Source: Chloroflexota bacterium (GTDB taxonomy: Bacteria > Chloroflexota > UBA4733). Taken from it: 7,861 nucleotides of DNA. The first letter of the stretch is position 1; the number at the start of each line of letters is the position of its first letter. The translations under genes were made by a program, and so were the position numbers. The stretch is from assembly GCA_025980355.1 (NCBI GenBank), contig JAICXR010000140.1:1-7861 (forward strand). The letters are read 5' to 3'. The notes below the pieces were generated by a model, which was not told the origin of the DNA, ran no database searches, and saw only the letters and a list, made by a program, of their open reading frames with translations. Below are positions 5,793 through 7,861 of this stretch, piece after piece.

Positions 5793-6905
5793 TTACCCGC
5801 GCTGCTTCGCGAGCTTCTGGACGCCCGTGCCGAGGCCGAGGAGACCGAACAGCATCAGGCCGAGCCAGGCCAGGCTGGTCGAGCCGCCACCGGCGCCGGT
5901 GTTCGGCATCTGGGCCGGCACCTGGGCCGGAGTGGAAGCGGCGGCCGCCGAGACGGTGATCTCGGCCTTCATGCCCAGGTCGTCGTGGATCAGGCACTCG
6001 TACTGATAGGTGCCGGCCTTGTCGAACGTGAGCGAGTAGGCCTGGTTGGGCACCAGGAGGCCGGAGTTGACGTACCCGCTGCCGCTGTACACCTTGCCCC
6101 CGGCCGGTGCCGCGGCCTGGGGATTGATCGAACCGTCAGGCAAGGTGAAGGGGACATCCTGACCGTTGTTCAGGAAGGTGACGGTGTGGTTCTCGTTCGG
6201 GTCCTTCTGCGTCCAGACCACCGTATCGCCGCTGTGGATCGCCAGGTTCTGCGCGCCGAAACGTTCCAGCGTGTAGGACTTGCCGTCACCCCAGCCGCCA
6301 TTCTCGAAGTAGGTCGTGGTGCCGTCGCCGTTGGCCTTGCTGGTGACCGGCTGCGACGCCAAGGCCGCCTCGCCGGCCGTGATGGCTGCCGTCAACTGCG
6401 GGTCGCTGGCCGCCTTATAGGTGGTCTGACTCGTCGGATAGGCCGCGCCAGCCGCCTGCACCACCACCGTGCCATGCATGGATACCGGGTGGATGAGGCA
6501 CTGGTAGTTGTAGGTCCCCTCCTTGCTGAAGGTCAGCGTGTACTTCGTGCCGGGGATCGGCAACAACAGGCCGGAACTGGTGAACGCGGAGCCGTCGTAG
6601 CTGGTGCTGCCCGCCGGCGCCAGGTCCGGCCCGCCCGGCGTGGACGGTGGCGTGCCGAAGCTGATGGTGTGCGCCTCGCCGGAGCCGTCGGCCCAGCTGA
6701 TGCTGTCGCCGACATCGACGGTGATCGTGCCCGGGAAGAAGAGATCCGCCTGCACCGCCTGGTCCGGCGTGCCGCCGCCCGCCTGGACCGGGAGCGTTGT
6801 GCCCGCCGCGAGTACCGGAGCTGCACTCATCGGCAGCATCACCAGGGAGCAGGCGCCAATCGCCGCTGCTCGCCGAATCCACTGGAGAGACCGTCTCATC
6901 CTCAT
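5793..6905 (-). CDS. Secreted two-domain cupredoxin (plastocyanin-like) with C-terminal sorting-type tail
   Basis: Predicted exported blue-copper protein, likely an extracellular electron carrier or copper-binding protein. Numbering from the ATG at 6905 (370 residues): signal peptide 1 to about 34 (MRMRRSLQWIRR, hydrophobic core, APVLAA). Cupredoxin domain 1, about 45-150, has candidate type-1 copper ligands His79, Cys136, His139 and Met143 (CLIHPVSM). A linker of about 65 residues precedes domain 2, about 215-320, with His240, Cys304, His307 and Met312 (CLIHDDLGM). The domains share SGLL..P and GTY.Y.CLIH, so they arose by duplication. The tail shows MPNTG (333-337), a Gly/Ser stretch, a hydrophobic segment (about 344-359) and KLAKQRG, like a sortase substrate or a simple membrane anchor. 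An in-frame ATG at 6938 exists, but AGGAGG lies 5 bases before the 6905 ATG and the extension overlaps the leader stem-loop. Redox partners are unknown. Confidence 0.88.
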   Translation of the reverse strand: MRMRRSLQWIRRAAAIGACSLVMLPMSAAPVLAAGTTLPVQAGGGTPDQAVQADLFFPGTITVDVGDSISWADGSGEAHTISFGTPPSTPGGPDLAPAGSTSYDGSAFTSSGLLLPIPGTKYTLTFSKEGTYNYQCLIHPVSMHGTVVVQAAGAAYPTSQTTYKAASDPQLTAAITAGEAALASQPVTSKANGDGTTTYFENGGWGDGKSYTLERFGAQNLAIHSGDTVVWTQKDPNENHTVTFLNNGQDVPFTLPDGSINPQAAAPAGGKVYSGSGYVNSGLLVPNQAYSLTFDKAGTYQYECLIHDDLGMKAEITVSAAAASTPAQVPAQMPNTGAGGGSTSLAWLGLMLFGLLGLGTGVQKLAKQRG

Positions 6906-6910
6906 CCCTT

Positions 6911-6934
6911 CCTCCTGGGTACGCCGTCGTACCC
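6911..6934 (-). promoter_or_regulatory. Leader stem-loop abutting a strong Shine-Dalgarno sequence
   Basis: In the cupredoxin mRNA leader, GGGTACG-ACGG-CGTACCC (6934-6917) is a perfect 7-base-pair stem with a four-base loop. It is followed without a gap by AGGAGG (6916-6911), which lies 5 bases before the ATG at 6905. The stem leaves the Shine-Dalgarno sequence free. It could stabilise the 5' end or help present the ribosome site, or it could bind a translational regulator; the role is inferred. Confidence 0.5.
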
Positions 6935-6966
6935 GCATTCGCGTGCCGCTTGCTACGCGTGGCCGG

Positions 6967-6972
6967 AGTATA
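6967..6972 (-). promoter_or_regulatory. Candidate -10 element for the cupredoxin gene
   Basis: On the minus strand TATACT matches TATAAT at five of six positions and sits about 60 bases before the ATG at 6905. That would place the leader stem-loop within the transcript. The expected -35 position holds only a weak match (TTCCCT). The 104-base gap after the upstream peptidase gene is consistent with a separate promoter. Confidence 0.35.
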
Positions 6973-7009
6973 GCGTAACGAGAATGGAAAGGGAAGGGGG
7001 CGGCGCCCT

Positions 7010-7861
7010 TTAACCGGCGAGTTGCTCAAACCGGTCGATATTGCGCCGGATGATGTCCAGGCTCGCCCGCCAGAAGTCGGCCGAGCGGATGTCGATGTCG
7101 AACCGTCGGGCCAGGCCGGCAGCATTGTCCAGGCCGGTGGAGGACAGGAGCTCGTCGTAACCGGCGCGGAACTGGTTCGGCTCATCCTGATAAACGGCGT
7201 AGAGGCCCAGCCCGAAGAGGAGGCCGAAGGTGTAGGGCCAGTTGTAATAGGAGCGCCCGGTGCTGTAATAGTGGCCCTTCACCGCCCACATATAGGGGTG
7301 CAGGGTTGATGTGTCCAGGCCGTCGCCGTAGGTGGCGCGCTGGGACTCCAGCATCAAGGCGTTCAGCTCGTCCACGGAGAGCTCGCGCTGGCGGCGGCGG
7401 TCGAACAGCCCTCGCTCGAACAGGAAGCGGCTATGGATGTCGACGACCACCTGGCAGGCGCCCTGCAGGTCGTCCTCCAGGATGCTCAGTTGCTCGGCGG
7501 GCGAGGCGGCGGCGAGGGCGGCGTGGGTGACGATCGTCTCGCAGAAGATGCTGGCCGTCTCCGCCAGCGCCATCGGCGTGTGCCGTTGCAAGGGCGTGCG
7601 CTTGGCGAGGTTGAGGTTGTGGTAGGCGTGCCCCAACTCGTGCGCCATCGTCTGCATGCTGCCGAAGGAAGGCTTGAAGTTCATCATCACCCGGGACTCG
7701 TCGGCGCGGACGCTCATGCAGAAGGCGCCGTCGCGCTTGCCGTCGCGCGGCTCGGCGTCGATCCAGCGTTCGCCAATCGCCCGCGCCGCCAGGTCGGCGA
7801 GGCGCGGCGAATAGCTCTGGAACTGCTCGACCAGGAACCGGGTGGCCTCGTCGAAGCGCCA
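7010..7861 (-). CDS. pepF: M3-family oligoendopeptidase (PepF-like) zinc metallopeptidase, N-terminus beyond window
   Basis: Cytoplasmic zinc endopeptidase that cleaves short peptides. The window holds the C-terminal 283 residues; family members are about 560-600, so the start lies beyond the right edge. The visible part contains GAFCMSVRADESRVMMNF just ahead of the active site, the zinc motif HELGH in QTMAHELGHAYHN (two His ligands and the catalytic Glu), and the third-ligand helix ALAETASIFCE. The family-typical C-terminal substrate-binding region YYSTGRSYYNWPYTFGLLF follows. The frame is open from the right edge to TAA at 7012-7010. An in-frame ATG at 7717 is internal, because conserved family sequence continues upstream of it. 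It precedes the cupredoxin gene on the same strand with a 104-base gap. The annotation as an M3B oligoendopeptidase is firm; a distinction from close relatives (PepF versus other M3 subgroups) rests on the C-terminal half only. Confidence 0.92.
   Translation of the reverse strand, partial: WRFDEATRFLVEQFQSYSPRLADLAARAIGERWIDAEPRDGKRDGAFCMSVRADESRVMMNFKPSFGSMQTMAHELGHAYHNLNLAKRTPLQRHTPMALAETASIFCETIVTHAALAAASPAEQLSILEDDLQGACQVVVDIHSRFLFERGLFDRRRQRELSVDELNALMLESQRATYGDGLDTSTLHPYMWAVKGHYYSTGRSYYNWPYTFGLLFGLGLYAVYQDEPNQFRAGYDELLSSTGLDNAAGLARRFDIDIRSADFWRASLDIIRRNIDRFEQLAG

Noticed and set aside
6985..7010. Intrinsic terminator just after the peptidase stop
   Set aside because: AAGGG and CCCTT can pair around a seven-base loop, followed by only a short pyrimidine tract; the stem is too short to claim.
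5985..7013. Plus-strand open frame of 342 codons
   Set aside because: Antisense to the cupredoxin gene, low-complexity Arg/Gly/Ala translation, no ribosome-binding site or motif; a shadow of the coding strand.

Overview
This is a GC-rich, gene-dense window. It looks like a chromosomal segment of a free-living bacterium, most plausibly Chloroflexota (the Thermomicrobia/Sphaerobacter side) or another high-GC, cell-wall-bearing lineage. The hints are the GC-rich codon use with GTG/TTG starts, a Tat-type lipoprotein signal with a long Ser/Ala/Thr linker, a PNTG-type sorting tail on a secreted cupredoxin, and a strong intergenic palindrome family. The taxonomic call is inference only.

Layout. Positions 1-1840 (minus) hold most of a type I restriction-modification DNA methylase subunit (HsdM-like); its last residues lie off the left edge. 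Directly upstream of it, separated by only 27 bases, is a complete extracytoplasmic solute-binding lipoprotein of an ABC importer (1868-3325, minus), with no permease genes beside it. A 204-base divergent region (about 3326-3529) carries a near-consensus promoter for the binding protein, a plausible -10 for the opposite gene and an 11-base-period direct repeat that looks like an operator. On the plus strand follows a two-gene operon: a membrane-bound NarL/DegS-type histidine kinase (3536-4978) and its LuxR-class response regulator (4975-5613), overlapping as ATGA.

Between the response regulator and the next, convergent gene lies a compact nested inverted-repeat element (about 5620-5790) with two head-to-head copies of a 24-base hairpin. 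Positions 5793-6905 (minus) encode a secreted protein with two tandem type-1-copper (cupredoxin) domains and a C-terminal MPNTG-hydrophobic-basic tail. Its leader has a perfect stem-loop abutting a strong Shine-Dalgarno sequence. Positions 7010-7861 (minus) hold the C-terminal half of an M3-family zinc oligoendopeptidase (PepF-like) that starts beyond the right edge.

How the parts fit. The kinase and regulator form a signalling unit, and their divergent arrangement with the binding protein makes that lipoprotein a candidate target or ligand partner. The methylase belongs to a separate defence function whose HsdS/HsdR partners would be expected past the left edge. The cupredoxin and peptidase are on one strand but have a separate start region and need not be functionally linked. 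I see no clearly new system; the more unusual points are the methylase motif I substitution, the binding-protein/methylase junction, the double cupredoxin with a sorting tail, and the palindromic element.
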